Shown here in pieces: positions 50,099 to 59,005 of a stretch of 64,000 bases of DNA (its first letter is position 1; the number at the start of each line of letters is the position of its first letter). Under the pieces are notes generated by a model that was given only the letters and a program-made list of their open reading frames with translations, searched no databases and was not told where the DNA came from. The translations under genes and the position numbers were made by a program. Source of the DNA: an uncultured Eggerthella sp. (GTDB lineage Bacteria > Actinomycetota > Coriobacteriia > Coriobacteriales > Eggerthellaceae); contig UQNZ01000002.1 in the NCBI GenBank assembly GCA_900542525.1, forward strand, positions 62,001 to 126,000. Reading direction: 5' to 3'.

Positions 50099-51439
50099 AT
50101 GTCGACATTTTTTGAAAAGCTCGTGGCTGCTGTGCGCTTCGTCGGCCATTATCTCTGGATTGCTCTGAAAGCTCTCGGGCGATTCTTGCTTTGGCTCGGC
50201 GCTCTGTTGTTGCGCTTTTTGAGCAGCCTTATCACCTGGATTCGTCTGAACCTGCCGCCACGCGTGCAGTTCATCTTGCTTGCCGTAGTCGTTGCGATAG
50301 TGGTCGTACTCGCTGCGCTCATCTTCACGGGGCATGGCTGTTCAACAGCGCCCTCTCCTAATGAACCCACTGAAGAACAACCGCCCGAGGTAACCTACAC
50401 CCCTAATGAGACCGACTTTCGACAGATCTCGATACAGCCTGATACCATCACCTCGTTTTCGCTTGTCAAAAGCGGCAACCAGATGTATGCCAGTCTTTCA
50501 GAAGATGAGAATCGCTCCATCACTGAAGACCTTTCCTTCCTTGAAGCCAACGACGAAAACGTAGGCTTTTTGATCATGAACCTGAACACGGGAAGCGGAT
50601 TCTGCTATAACATCGATACGCGCATCTATGGAGCCAGCACCTATAAAGCGCCCATAAGCGTATTCCTCTGCGAAGAATATATCGACGGCGGTACGCTTAA
50701 CAAATCCGCCGTGAGCAACCGCATCGAAAATGCGATCGTGTGGTCGGATAACAATTCGTATCGTTCGCTCAAACACAGTTATGACGGCTCGAACCATAAC
50801 AACTGGCTTTCCGAGATGGGGATCGATCCCACTGGCTACATGGCCACCTTCCCCACCTATTCAGTTCGCGATTCCGCAACGCTTTGGACACACACTTGGA
50901 ATTATCTGAACTCGGGCAGCGACACAGCCACCTGGCTTAAGGGATTGCTCGGGAGCACTGAGACTTCCTTCTTGCGCAACGGTGTCGTTAAAGCAGGGAT
51001 GGACAACGCGACCGTATACAACAAGGCAGGCTGGTGCGTTTCAAGTAGTGGCAGGGAAGATGCTGTTAACGATGCAGGCATCGTGGTTGATGGCGATAAC
51101 ACCTATCTGGTAGTCGCTTTCACGAGCAGGGCCGATTCCCCTACTGCTGAAGCGAATCTCTCGGAATTGTTCACTTCGCTTTTGGAAGCGCGCCATGCCC
51201 TCGATGCTTCAAGCGCAACCTGGGACAATGTCGAAGTGGTCGAAGCGCCCGCTGAAAGCGAGGGCGAGAACACGCAGGGCGAGGTCATCGTTGAAACCCA
51301 AGATAGCCAATACGAGATCGTGACCGCTCCTTCAGAATCTTCTCGATCAAGCGAACAGAGCGTTTCGCAGCGTGTCGATACCCAACTGGTCGTCTCTTCG
51401 AGCGAGGGCGGACAGCTCCTCGTCTCTGAGGCTCGTTGA
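50099..51439 (+). CDS. Membrane-anchored class A beta-lactamase-like serine hydrolase
   Basis: A penicillin-binding-type fold outside the membrane. Residues 1-50 are amphipathic and hydrophobic, and 57-77 form a membrane helix. The catalytic motifs follow the class A order: Ser180-Thr-Tyr-Lys183 (GASTYKAP) as SxxK, Ser216-Asp-Asn (WSDNNSY) as SDN, and Lys309-Ala-Gly as the KTG-like triad. After residue 385 there is a Ser/Glu/Gln-rich tail of 60 residues. It may be a peptidase of the cell wall or a beta-lactamase relative; activity on antibiotics cannot be inferred. The next gene overlaps its stop. Confidence 0.85.
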   Translation: MSTFFEKLVAAVRFVGHYLWIALKALGRFLLWLGALLLRFLSSLITWIRLNLPPRVQFILLAVVVAIVVVLAALIFTGHGCSTAPSPNEPTEEQPPEVTYTPNETDFRQISIQPDTITSFSLVKSGNQMYASLSEDENRSITEDLSFLEANDENVGFLIMNLNTGSGFCYNIDTRIYGASTYKAPISVFLCEEYIDGGTLNKSAVSNRIENAIVWSDNNSYRSLKHSYDGSNHNNWLSEMGIDPTGYMATFPTYSVRDSATLWTHTWNYLNSGSDTATWLKGLLGSTETSFLRNGVVKAGMDNATVYNKAGWCVSSSGREDAVNDAGIVVDGDNTYLVVAFTSRADSPTAEANLSELFTSLLEARHALDASSATWDNVEVVEAPAESEGENTQGEVIVETQDSQYEIVTAPSESSRSSEQSVSQRVDTQLVVSSSEGGQLLVSEAR

Positions 51440-52167
51440 TGAAGGCTTCAAGCACACCAGTCGATCTCCTGCCCGATCAGGGCGAGCAAGCCGCAGCCGA
51501 ATCGCCCAAACGCTTCTCGACGTTGCTCATGCTGACCTGGGTCTTCACCGTCATGTCCTTCGTTGGACTGCTCTTCGAGACGATCCAACACTACCTCGCT
51601 TTCGACGGCGAGTGGGAAAGCCGCGCTGGCTTCATCTGGGGTCCGTTCTCGCCCATCTATGGACTGGCGGCGATGCTGCTCACCGTCTTTGCACTGAAAT
51701 TCGACGAGGAAGAACGCCGTTCGAATATCTTCATCTTCTGCGTTGCGGCGCTGGTAGGCGGCGTGGTCGAGTATTTCGCAAGCTGGGCGATGGAGACGTT
51801 TTGGGGCATCGTTGCCTGGAGCTATCTGGAGATACCAGGGAATTTCAATGGACGTACCGACATCTTCCACATGATCGCATGGGGCGCGCTCGGCCTGGTT
51901 TGGGTGCGCGTCGGTTGGCCGTTCGTGAAGAAGGTGTTTGGCAAGATCGACACGAAGGCGTTCGCGTACCGTGCGATCACCTGGGCACTCTTCATCTTCA
52001 TCATTTGTGACGCCTGCATGACCATCGCTGTCATGCTGAGGGCTGATGCCCGTACGCATGGGGTGGAAGCTGCCACGCCGATCGAGCAGATACTGGATAC
52101 GTACTACCCCAATGAAGTGCTGCAAGCGCGCTTCGAGAACATGGGTGGCATCGGCCGCCCCGACTAA
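51439..52167 (+). CDS. CmpB-type putative ABC transporter permease (PF06541-like) membrane protein
   Basis: A 242-residue polytopic protein with about five helices. The pattern SFVGLLFETIQHYLAF, SRAGFIWGPFSPIYGLAAMLL and VEYFASWAMETFWGIVAWSY (E-x-x-x-S...W-D/E-Y/W) is the hallmark of the family often named putative ABC permease CmpB. In that family there is usually no ATPase partner, and function is unknown. Translation begins at an ATG overlapping the stop of the serine-hydrolase gene (TGATG), so the two are coupled and may act together at the cell surface. Confidence 0.82.
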   Translation: MKASSTPVDLLPDQGEQAAAESPKRFSTLLMLTWVFTVMSFVGLLFETIQHYLAFDGEWESRAGFIWGPFSPIYGLAAMLLTVFALKFDEEERRSNIFIFCVAALVGGVVEYFASWAMETFWGIVAWSYLEIPGNFNGRTDIFHMIAWGALGLVWVRVGWPFVKKVFGKIDTKAFAYRAITWALFIFIICDACMTIAVMLRADARTHGVEAATPIEQILDTYYPNEVLQARFENMGGIGRPD

Positions 52168-52195
52168 CCCTTCTACAGAACTTCGTTCGTCACCT

Positions 52196-52876
52196 TTAGG
52201 CTTTGGCGCCGTATTGGGCGTAGTAAGTATCGATGGCTGCTTTGAGCGCATCGTCTATGATGACCTTGCCTTGCACTTCCTTGTTGTACAGGCATTCGGT
52301 CACCTCTTCCATGGTAACGATGGCAGCCGTGGGGAGCCCATAGCGCTCCGAAACTTCATCGAGCGCGCACTTCTTGCCTTCCTTGCCCACTTCTTGGCGG
52401 TTGAGTGAGACCATGAGACCCACCACTTCCACATCAGCCTGCGCCTTGATGATGGGATAGGTCTCTTCGATCGATTTACCCGAGGTGGTCACATCTTCCA
52501 CCATCAATACGCGATCGCCATCATGCAGATCACTGCCGAGCAAGATACCCGTATCGCCGTGATCCTTCACCTCTTTACGGTTGGAGCAGTAGCGCACCTC
52601 TTTGCCATACAGCTCGTTCAGCGCCATAGCAGTGACCACCGAGAGCGGAATGCCCTTGTACGCCGGTCCGAATACCACATCGAAATCGAGCCCGAAGTTC
52701 TGTTCGATAGCTTGCGCGTAGTAGATGCCTAAACGATGCAGCTGATCGCCCGTAACGTAGGCACCTGCATTCATGAAGAAGGGAGACTGCCTTCCGCTCT
52801 TCAGCGTGAATTCGCCGAACTTGAGCACGTCGCTTTCGACCATGAATTCGATGAACTCTTCTTTGTATGCTTCCAT
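52196..52876 (-). CDS. pyrE: Orotate phosphoribosyltransferase
   Basis: PyrE makes orotidine monophosphate from orotate and PRPP in pyrimidine synthesis. The PRPP-binding motif VLMVEDVTTSGKSIEE is clear, with DVVFGPAYKGIPL and the mobile loop YCSNRKEVKDHGDTG, which carries the catalytic lysines. MEAYKEEFIEFMVESDVL at 52876 follows GGGAG; the longer open frame to 53113 would overlap the next gene. That gives 226 residues, normal for the long PyrE group. No other pyr gene is next to it. Confidence 0.95.
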   Translation of the reverse strand: MEAYKEEFIEFMVESDVLKFGEFTLKSGRQSPFFMNAGAYVTGDQLHRLGIYYAQAIEQNFGLDFDVVFGPAYKGIPLSVVTAMALNELYGKEVRYCSNRKEVKDHGDTGILLGSDLHDGDRVLMVEDVTTSGKSIEETYPIIKAQADVEVVGLMVSLNRQEVGKEGKKCALDEVSERYGLPTAAIVTMEEVTECLYNKEVQGKVIIDDALKAAIDTYYAQYGAKA

Positions 52877-53012
52877 CTGGACTCCCTTCGGATGAGGCGC
52901 AGTACTGCTTTTGTTCGTTGCTTCTATCTTACCAGTAGGCAGAAGCTTCGGAGAACAGGAGAGGGCCTCTTTAACGAGTCCCAGCAACCTTGAGCGATCT
53001 TCAAGTGGCTTT

Positions 53013-54347
53013 TTAGCGGGTGCGCAGGGGTTTTTTGCCCCAGTAGAGCCAGAAGAAGCGGTTCTTGATGGGGGCGGTGTTGCCCACCTTCTCGAGCGTT
53101 GCCAGCGCAACATTGTGCGCCGAATCAGGCTTGCGTAATTCTGCCCCGCCTTCTATCATGCGATCGAGCATTGTGGGATCTTTCTGGATCTCACGCAACT
53201 TCTTCAACAACTCAGGCGAAGTAAGCACTTGATACGCCGCTCCCGCGCGAGTGACCGTAGTAGTGTTCGCATCTTCTTGGCCGAATGAGCGCCCAACGAT
53301 GATGAGCGGCAAGCGCGAACAGAGGCATTCAGTAACTGCCAATCCGCCTGATTTAGCAATAGCAAGATCAGCTGCATTCATAAGCTCTGCGATCTTCTCA
53401 ACGTAGTTGTAGACAGATACATTCGAAACGCCACGATCATTACAATGCTTGCGCACTTGATCAGCGTATTCTTCGTCGCTGCCGGTCAAGAACACGAAAT
53501 GCATATCATCGAATGCGGAAAGGTCTTCGATGGTCTCATCCATGAGTTCACGGAAGAGCACATAGGGCTGGCGCAAACGAGCGCCTGCAATAACGAGCAC
53601 GATCTTCTTATCCACCGGCAACCCATATTTTTCAAGAACGGTAGTGCGATCATACTCTTGATTGAAGCTTGGTTTAACAGGAATACCCGTGACCTTGATA
53701 TCTTCTGGCTTCACCTTGCGCGGATAGAGCTCTTCTTTCATAAGCTCATCGGCGACGCAGAACAAGTCGCTGAAACGATGCGGCCACAACCCCTCCACGC
53801 CATAGTCGGTCGGCACGCAAACCACCGGGAAGTCGAGTTTGGTGATCATGCGTGCAGCCACTGCCGCATTTGCCGCAACGATATGCGTGCTCACAATAGC
53901 GATCGGCTTGCGTTTCGCTACATAGCGAGTGAAAGCGGAATACATGAAATAGGACCAGATGCTGCCTCCGCCCCACAGAAGACGCCCCGTCAGAACGTAA
54001 TGCCAAGTTATGTCGTAGATATAGCGCGTTGGACCTGTGAAGAGCGTGGTTGTTTTTTCGCCATCGAACTTCATATATCCGAAGTCGAGGATATCGAGCA
54101 GCTCGATATCGGTATCTTCCGGAACGAGCGGATGACTGCCACGCAAGCGCGCAAACGCTTCAGCGGTAGAAGCTGCCGCACTGCGATGCCCCGAACCAAC
54201 CGAAGAATAGAGCGCAATCACGAGCGGACGTTCCGATTCTTCGTTAGCAGTGGTGCTCACCGAAAAGAGATCGGAAGCGCCGATCATGCCTGTTTCAGAC
54301 AAGGACTCTTCAGAGCTGACTTGCTCCTTAAGCTCTGGCATGATCAT
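53013..54347 (-). CDS. GT28-type glycosyltransferase (diacylglycerol glucosyltransferase / MGDG synthase-like)
   Basis: The protein resembles UgtP and MGDG synthases: an N-terminal LVIALYSSVGSGHRSAAAST acceptor loop, FPVVCVPTDYGVEGLWPH in the middle, KVTGIPVKPSFNQ, and a C-terminal nucleotide-sugar site with NAADLAIAKSGGLAVTECLCSRLPLIIV. Such enzymes add one or more hexoses to diacylglycerol, making membrane glycolipids or lipoteichoic-acid anchors. AGGAGG lies 4 bases before the ATG at 54347; a second ATG lies 2 codons on. The protein of 444 residues has a 45-residue acidic lead. It is separated from pyrE by 136 bp. Confidence 0.9.
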   Translation of the reverse strand: MIMPELKEQVSSEESLSETGMIGASDLFSVSTTANEESERPLVIALYSSVGSGHRSAAASTAEAFARLRGSHPLVPEDTDIELLDILDFGYMKFDGEKTTTLFTGPTRYIYDITWHYVLTGRLLWGGGSIWSYFMYSAFTRYVAKRKPIAIVSTHIVAANAAVAARMITKLDFPVVCVPTDYGVEGLWPHRFSDLFCVADELMKEELYPRKVKPEDIKVTGIPVKPSFNQEYDRTTVLEKYGLPVDKKIVLVIAGARLRQPYVLFRELMDETIEDLSAFDDMHFVFLTGSDEEYADQVRKHCNDRGVSNVSVYNYVEKIAELMNAADLAIAKSGGLAVTECLCSRLPLIIVGRSFGQEDANTTTVTRAGAAYQVLTSPELLKKLREIQKDPTMLDRMIEGGAELRKPDSAHNVALATLEKVGNTAPIKNRFFWLYWGKKPLRTR

Positions 54348-54462
54348 GGCACCTCCTCTCTTCAGCGTGCAAGATCGTTTCAATACTATAGGTCATATCT
54401 ATACTAGTGAATAATCTCGCAGAATCTCGATAATAAAAGCGGAGGGCGGCCACAAGCCTACA

Positions 54463-56403
54463 TTATACAAGCTGCGGCTTCTTTGCATCGTCTTTTTCAG
54501 CCATCGCTTTAATGGTGACGATGTTGGCCATGGTGCCACGAATGACATCCGCGCGCGAAAGCGAACCGACCAGCTCGCCCTCTTCGATTACCGGCACTTT
54601 CTTGATGCGTTTTTCAGAGAGTAGGCGACACGCATCTTCAAGCGATGAATCGCTCTTCACTGCGATCACATTCTTAGTGGCGATCTGCATGACATTCATA
54701 TCGATGAGCCTGCTGATACGCTGTGGGAACGTTTGCGGATCGGGAACCTGATAGAGCATGTACGTCGAATCGAGGATACCATCGTTGCGACCGATGTATT
54801 TCATGATGTCGCCATCGGAGATGAATCCGACCACCATCTTGTTATGATCGACGATCGGAACACCACTCGCTTTGTTATCTACCATGATCTGGGCAACTTC
54901 GCGAATTGAGGCCGTATTCGTTACGAAATAAGGCTCTGTGTTCATCGCGCGCGAGACGGGGATCTCATCAGTGTTATCGCTCGGGCTGAACTGTTGCATG
55001 GACATAGGCGCGATATGTGCGTCGCGCTTGCGCTTGTCGCGCACGAAGAAGATGACGACGATGAACGCGATAGCGGCCAGAACAGCCGTTGCAACGAATG
55101 CCAGATGATCGCCCTCATAGAGCTGCATGGCAGGATCAGCATTCGGCGCGATGGTCGAACCGAGCGCCGAGATGGACACGATGAGCGCTGTCATGAACGC
55201 AGCCGAAACCTGGTTCAAGGTGTTCGTTACCGCATTCGCATGCTGAATGACACTGTTGTCAAGCGAATTGATACCCCAGGTATTCATCGGCGTGGTAAGG
55301 AACTGGATGCCCAGCGCAACCACCGTATAGATAGCGCAGATGACCAACAGATCGGTGCTCATATCGAAGATCAGGAAGCCGAGCGTACCTACGAAGAAAA
55401 TAGTAACGCCTGGCACCACGCACTTGCGTACGCCCCAACGGTCGAACAAGCGACCTGCGAAATAACCCACAAAGGCGCCGATCAGCGCACCAGGCAGAAG
55501 TGTGAGACCTGTCTCGAGCGCTGAGAAACCACGCAAGGTCTGCAGATAGAGCGGCAGAATCGTACCGAGGCCGATCAACACACCAAAGTTGATGATAGCA
55601 ACGATAATGGCGACGCGGTAATTGCGCGTCTTCAAGACCGTTACCTTCAAGAGCGGATTCTCAAGCTTGAGCTGCCTACGCACGAAGATAGCGATGACCA
55701 CCAGGCCAACCACGATGAAGCCTGCGGTCATGGCAGGATTCGTGGTAGAAGAGAAGGTAGAAAGCCCATAGAGCAAGCACACCAAGCCGACCGTGGAAAG
55801 CAGGACTGACAGCTTATCGAAAGAAGTGCGCTCGAAATCACCATAGTTCTCAAGGAATTTCACCGCTGAAAGGATCAAGAGAACACCTACCACCGTGATG
55901 ACTACGAAGAGCATTCTCCAGCCAATACTATCCACGAGCACGCCAGAGAGCGTCGGGCCGACTGCTGGTGCGAAACCGATCACGAGCGAGACGAGGCCCA
56001 TCGCGCTTCCGCGCTTTTCACGTGGGAAGATGAGCAGAAGCACCGTGAAGATCATGGGCATGAAAACGCCCGCCGCAATAGCCTGGCACACGCGACCAAG
56101 CAACAGGAAGATGAATCCGGGCGAAAATGCGCAGAGCAAACTGCCTGCAGTGAAGATGATCAGACCCGTGATGAAGAGCTGACGCGTGCTGAAGCGCCCG
56201 ATCAGAAACGCCGAGAGCGGAATGACCACCGCTTCAACGAGCGAATAGATGGACATGACCCACTGCACTGTTGGCGCATCGATAGAAAGATCTCGCATGA
56301 TAGAAGCAAGCGCTGGCGAGAGTAGCGTTTGATTGAGCACGACCACGAAGGTACCGATGAGCAGGACGGCTACTGTTGAAATCTGCTTGCGTGTAAGACC
56401 CAT
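54463..56403 (-). CDS. MFS transporter (DHA2) fused to a C-terminal CBS-domain pair
   Basis: Residues 1-480 are a DHA2-type exporter with the family motifs (QWVMSIYSLVEAVVIPLSAFLIG, LLLGRVCQAIAAGVFMP, GFAPAVGPTLSGVLV). A charged linker leads to two CBS repeats at about 515-640: MNTEPYFVTNTASIREVAQIMVDNKASGVPIVD and IATKNVIAVKSDSSLEDACRLLSEKRIKKVPVIEEGELVGSLSRADV. CBS pairs bind adenine nucleotides, so transport may be gated by energy state or a nucleotide second messenger. MGLTRKQIS at 56403 has AAAGGA upstream; the frame is open to 56562. A terminator-like hairpin lies in the leader 90 bp before the start. Confidence 0.9.
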   Translation of the reverse strand: MGLTRKQISTVAVLLIGTFVVVLNQTLLSPALASIMRDLSIDAPTVQWVMSIYSLVEAVVIPLSAFLIGRFSTRQLFITGLIIFTAGSLLCAFSPGFIFLLLGRVCQAIAAGVFMPMIFTVLLLIFPREKRGSAMGLVSLVIGFAPAVGPTLSGVLVDSIGWRMLFVVITVVGVLLILSAVKFLENYGDFERTSFDKLSVLLSTVGLVCLLYGLSTFSSTTNPAMTAGFIVVGLVVIAIFVRRQLKLENPLLKVTVLKTRNYRVAIIVAIINFGVLIGLGTILPLYLQTLRGFSALETGLTLLPGALIGAFVGYFAGRLFDRWGVRKCVVPGVTIFFVGTLGFLIFDMSTDLLVICAIYTVVALGIQFLTTPMNTWGINSLDNSVIQHANAVTNTLNQVSAAFMTALIVSISALGSTIAPNADPAMQLYEGDHLAFVATAVLAAIAFIVVIFFVRDKRKRDAHIAPMSMQQFSPSDNTDEIPVSRAMNTEPYFVTNTASIREVAQIMVDNKASGVPIVDHNKMVVGFISDGDIMKYIGRNDGILDSTYMLYQVPDPQTFPQRISRLIDMNVMQIATKNVIAVKSDSSLEDACRLLSEKRIKKVPVIEEGELVGSLSRADVIRGTMANIVTIKAMAEKDDAKKPQLV

Positions 56404-56492
56404 ACAGACAGATCCTTTCCAAAAAAAATACGTACGATACTTGAGAGGGCGAAAAGCTTTTTGACTTCTGAACCCGATATTCATCCGTGAAA

Positions 56493-56516
56493 AAAGGACG
56501 GTCAGTTCCGTCCTTT
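56493..56516 (-). terminator. Terminator-like hairpin in the leader of the MFS-CBS gene
   Basis: A perfect 9-bp stem (AAAGGACGG / CCGTCCTTT) with a 6-base loop; the reverse strand continues with six T. It lies 90 bp before the ATG on the coding strand. It is either a second terminator for gltA or an attenuator. Confidence 0.75.
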
Positions 56517-56587
56517 CCAAACTGCAGCGTTTTTCGCTACAAGAAGAATGTTGAGTAAACAACGATTCTTTACCTTATTACTCTTGA

Positions 56588-56629
56588 AGAAAAAGAGAAG
56601 CGCCGCTCTTTCAAACGGCGCAACTTCTC
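56588..56629 (-). terminator. Terminator downstream of gltA
   Basis: Stems GAGAAG/CTTCTC and CGCCG/CGGCG, with a CAA bulge, are followed on the reverse strand by CTTTTTCTTC. It lies about 110 bp after the gltA stop. Confidence 0.7.
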
Positions 56630-56700
56630 CATATTTATTGGCCAAATACGGCGGCTAGCGGTTATTGCCCGCACCTCGTGTGCTCAGCTCGATCAGCCAA

Positions 56701-56729
56701 GGTAACGAACGACCGGGTAGTTTGTCACC
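56701..56729. repeat. Short family palindrome downstream of gltA
   Basis: GGTAACGAAC, loop GACCGGGTA, GTTTGTCACC: the family palindrome in reverse orientation with one mismatch and one G-T pair. It lies 11 bp after the gltA stop. No element arms of the long type are seen here. Confidence 0.7.
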
Positions 56730-56739
56730 TTAGAGCGCT

Positions 56740-58083
56740 CTATCGCTGCTCGATGGGCACATAATCCTGTTCTTTGACCGCTGTCTTGTATGCCGGGCGA
56801 ATGATGCGTTTGCCGGTAAGGATCTCTTCCATACGATGCGCAGCCCAACCCGCCATACGCGAGCATGCGAAAAGTGGCGTGATAAGATCGGCCGGAATGC
56901 CCATCATGGAATACACAAAGCCCGAATACATATCGACGTTCGCGCACATATCCTTGTTCGTGCCTTTTTCCTGCAAGATGACCTCGGGTGCCAAGCGCTC
57001 GATCGACTTCAGCAGATTGAGCTCAGGCTCATATTCGGTTCCTGCAGCAAGACGCGTCGCGAAATCTTTGCAGATGATGGCACGCGGATCGGAAAGTGTG
57101 TAGACCGCATGACCCATGCCATAGATAAGACCCGTCTTATCGTATGCTTCCTTGTTCACGATCTTCGCAATATAGGCAGCGACTTCATCGTCGTCTTCCC
57201 AATTCTTCACGTTTTCCTTGATCTCTGCTTGCATGCCAAGCACTTGATGGTTCGCGCCACCATGCTTCGAGCCTTTGAGCGATCCGACCGCGCCAGCATA
57301 GGCCGAATACGGATCGGTGTCGGCAGAAGAGAGCACGCGACAGGTGAACGTGGAGTTATTGCCACCACCATGCTCTGCGTGCAGGCACATCATGATGTCG
57401 AGCATGCGCGCCTCTTCAGGCGTGAAAGCACGATCGGGACGCAGCATGGAAAGGATGGTTTCCGAAGAGCTCTGACCTGGGACAAAGCGGTGCATGATCA
57501 TCGAATCGCCATGGAAATACGCCTGCTTCGCATGGTAGGAGAGCACCATGATGCGCTGCAGACGAGAAATGAGCGACATGGCCGTTTTGATCTCGTGCTC
57601 GATGGAACGATCTTCAGCGTTGGGGTCGTCTGCATAGAGTGAAATGATCGAACGCGACAGCATGATCATCAAATCCGCTGCAGGATGACGCATGATACGA
57701 TCCGCGGTGAAGCCATCGGGCAGTTCGCGCTCGGCATCAATAACCGCAACGAAGCTATCAAGTTCCTCTTGCGTAGGAAGTTTGCCAAGCATGAGCAAAT
57801 AAGCAACTTCTTCGAAGCCATAGCGCTTGCTGGGAGAGGTATCGCTAAGCAAGTCGTAGATATCGTAGCCACGGAACGTGAGCTTTCCTTCAACAGGGAC
57901 CTTATCGCCTTCGTTCATCATGTAACCGTGAACGTTCGATATGTTCGTAATGCCCGCGATCACGCCCGATCCGTCGTTGTTGCGAAGGCCACGTTTGACA
58001 GGATACATATCATAGAGGGCCGAATCGACGGAATTAACCGTTACAATATCATCATAGAGAGCACTGCTTTTGTCTTCGCTCAT
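56740..58083 (-). CDS. gltA: Citrate synthase
   Basis: It condenses oxaloacetate and acetyl-CoA. The sequence contains KLTFRGYDIYDLL, LHAEHGGGNNSTFTCRVLSSADTDPYSAYAGAVGSLKGSKHGGANHQVL with the active-site histidine, and GMGHAVYTLSDPRA with the second histidine. It matches the citrate/2-methylcitrate synthase group with a longer N-terminus (447 residues). In an anaerobe with an incomplete cycle it probably serves glutamate supply. It is monocistronic and divergent from the DUF5662 gene. Confidence 0.95.
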   Translation of the reverse strand: MSEDKSSALYDDIVTVNSVDSALYDMYPVKRGLRNNDGSGVIAGITNISNVHGYMMNEGDKVPVEGKLTFRGYDIYDLLSDTSPSKRYGFEEVAYLLMLGKLPTQEELDSFVAVIDAERELPDGFTADRIMRHPAADLMIMLSRSIISLYADDPNAEDRSIEHEIKTAMSLISRLQRIMVLSYHAKQAYFHGDSMIMHRFVPGQSSSETILSMLRPDRAFTPEEARMLDIMMCLHAEHGGGNNSTFTCRVLSSADTDPYSAYAGAVGSLKGSKHGGANHQVLGMQAEIKENVKNWEDDDEVAAYIAKIVNKEAYDKTGLIYGMGHAVYTLSDPRAIICKDFATRLAAGTEYEPELNLLKSIERLAPEVILQEKGTNKDMCANVDMYSGFVYSMMGIPADLITPLFACSRMAGWAAHRMEEILTGKRIIRPAYKTAVKEQDYVPIEQR

Positions 58084-58177
58084 ACACGCTTCCTTTCAAC
58101 CGTAAAGTTGTATTGTAGCGCGAAAAGCGAATCTTCAATATATAGAACGCAATCTAACCAGACGACAGGGACGGCTC

Positions 58178-58987
58178 ATGTCTGAAGCGAACATACCACA
58201 AGAACCTTCAGCGGCGCAGAACGCCAAAGATCACACCGCACATCCCGCAGCCCGTAAAAAGGACACGAGCAGGCCAGTGAATGACGCAAGCACTCCCGTG
58301 CCCACAGTCGCGCCAGTTGGCCCAAAATGCGACGCGGCTCCTGGCAGCTGGCGCCCCGCATGGGCGGATCCGAATGCCAAGACCAACCCTCGCCCAAGAA
58401 CGCTCGGGCAATACCTCACGAACGCCTGGCACCATCTTGGTACGGTGTCGCAGCACAAATGGCTCGTCTTCGAAGCTTGTGCGCGCTGCGGCATTCCTTG
58501 GCAAGGGCTCGTCCATGACCTGTCGAAATTCTCGCCCGATGAATTCCTGGTGGGCATCAATTACTACCAGGGAAACCGTTCTCCCAACGCTGCTGAACGC
58601 CATGATAAGGGCTTTTCGCGCGGGTGGATCCATCATAAAGGACGCAACAAGCATCACTACGAATATTGGCTTGATGTGATCGAAGGCGGGGACGGCACGC
58701 TGTATGGCTGCCCCATCCCCACTCGCTATATGGTCGAGATGCTCTGCGATCGCATCGCCGCTTCGAAGGTATACGAGAAAGAGCACTACACCGATGCTTC
58801 GCCGCTCGCGTATTACAAACGCGAGCTTTCCTCAGGCAACATCGAGATTCATCCTGATTCCGCAGCGTTCCTGCTCGTCTTGCTCGAGCATCTTGCTGAA
58901 CACGGTGAGACCGAAACGTTGCACTACATTCGCAAGAACGTCATCGAGCCGCGCTTCTTATATGCGTCCGGCGTGACCTTCGACTAG
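58178..58987 (+). CDS. DUF5662 family protein
   Basis: Residues 75-269 match the pattern of a family of unknown function seen in gut Firmicutes and Actinobacteria: YLTNAWHHLGTVSQHKWLVFEACARCGIPWQGLVHDLSKFSPDEF, then GNRSPNAAERHDKGFSRGWIHHKGRNKHHYEYWLD. Many conserved His and Asp residues suggest a metal-dependent, HD-like helical protein. The first 65 residues are a polar Ala/Pro/Lys/Asp-rich lead that looks disordered. It ends 18 bp before the antiporter gene and is probably cotranscribed. No activity is known to me. Confidence 0.85.
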   Translation: MSEANIPQEPSAAQNAKDHTAHPAARKKDTSRPVNDASTPVPTVAPVGPKCDAAPGSWRPAWADPNAKTNPRPRTLGQYLTNAWHHLGTVSQHKWLVFEACARCGIPWQGLVHDLSKFSPDEFLVGINYYQGNRSPNAAERHDKGFSRGWIHHKGRNKHHYEYWLDVIEGGDGTLYGCPIPTRYMVEMLCDRIAASKVYEKEHYTDASPLAYYKRELSSGNIEIHPDSAAFLLVLLEHLAEHGETETLHYIRKNVIEPRFLYASGVTFD

Positions 58988-59005
58988 CAGATCGGAATCA
59001 CCAAC

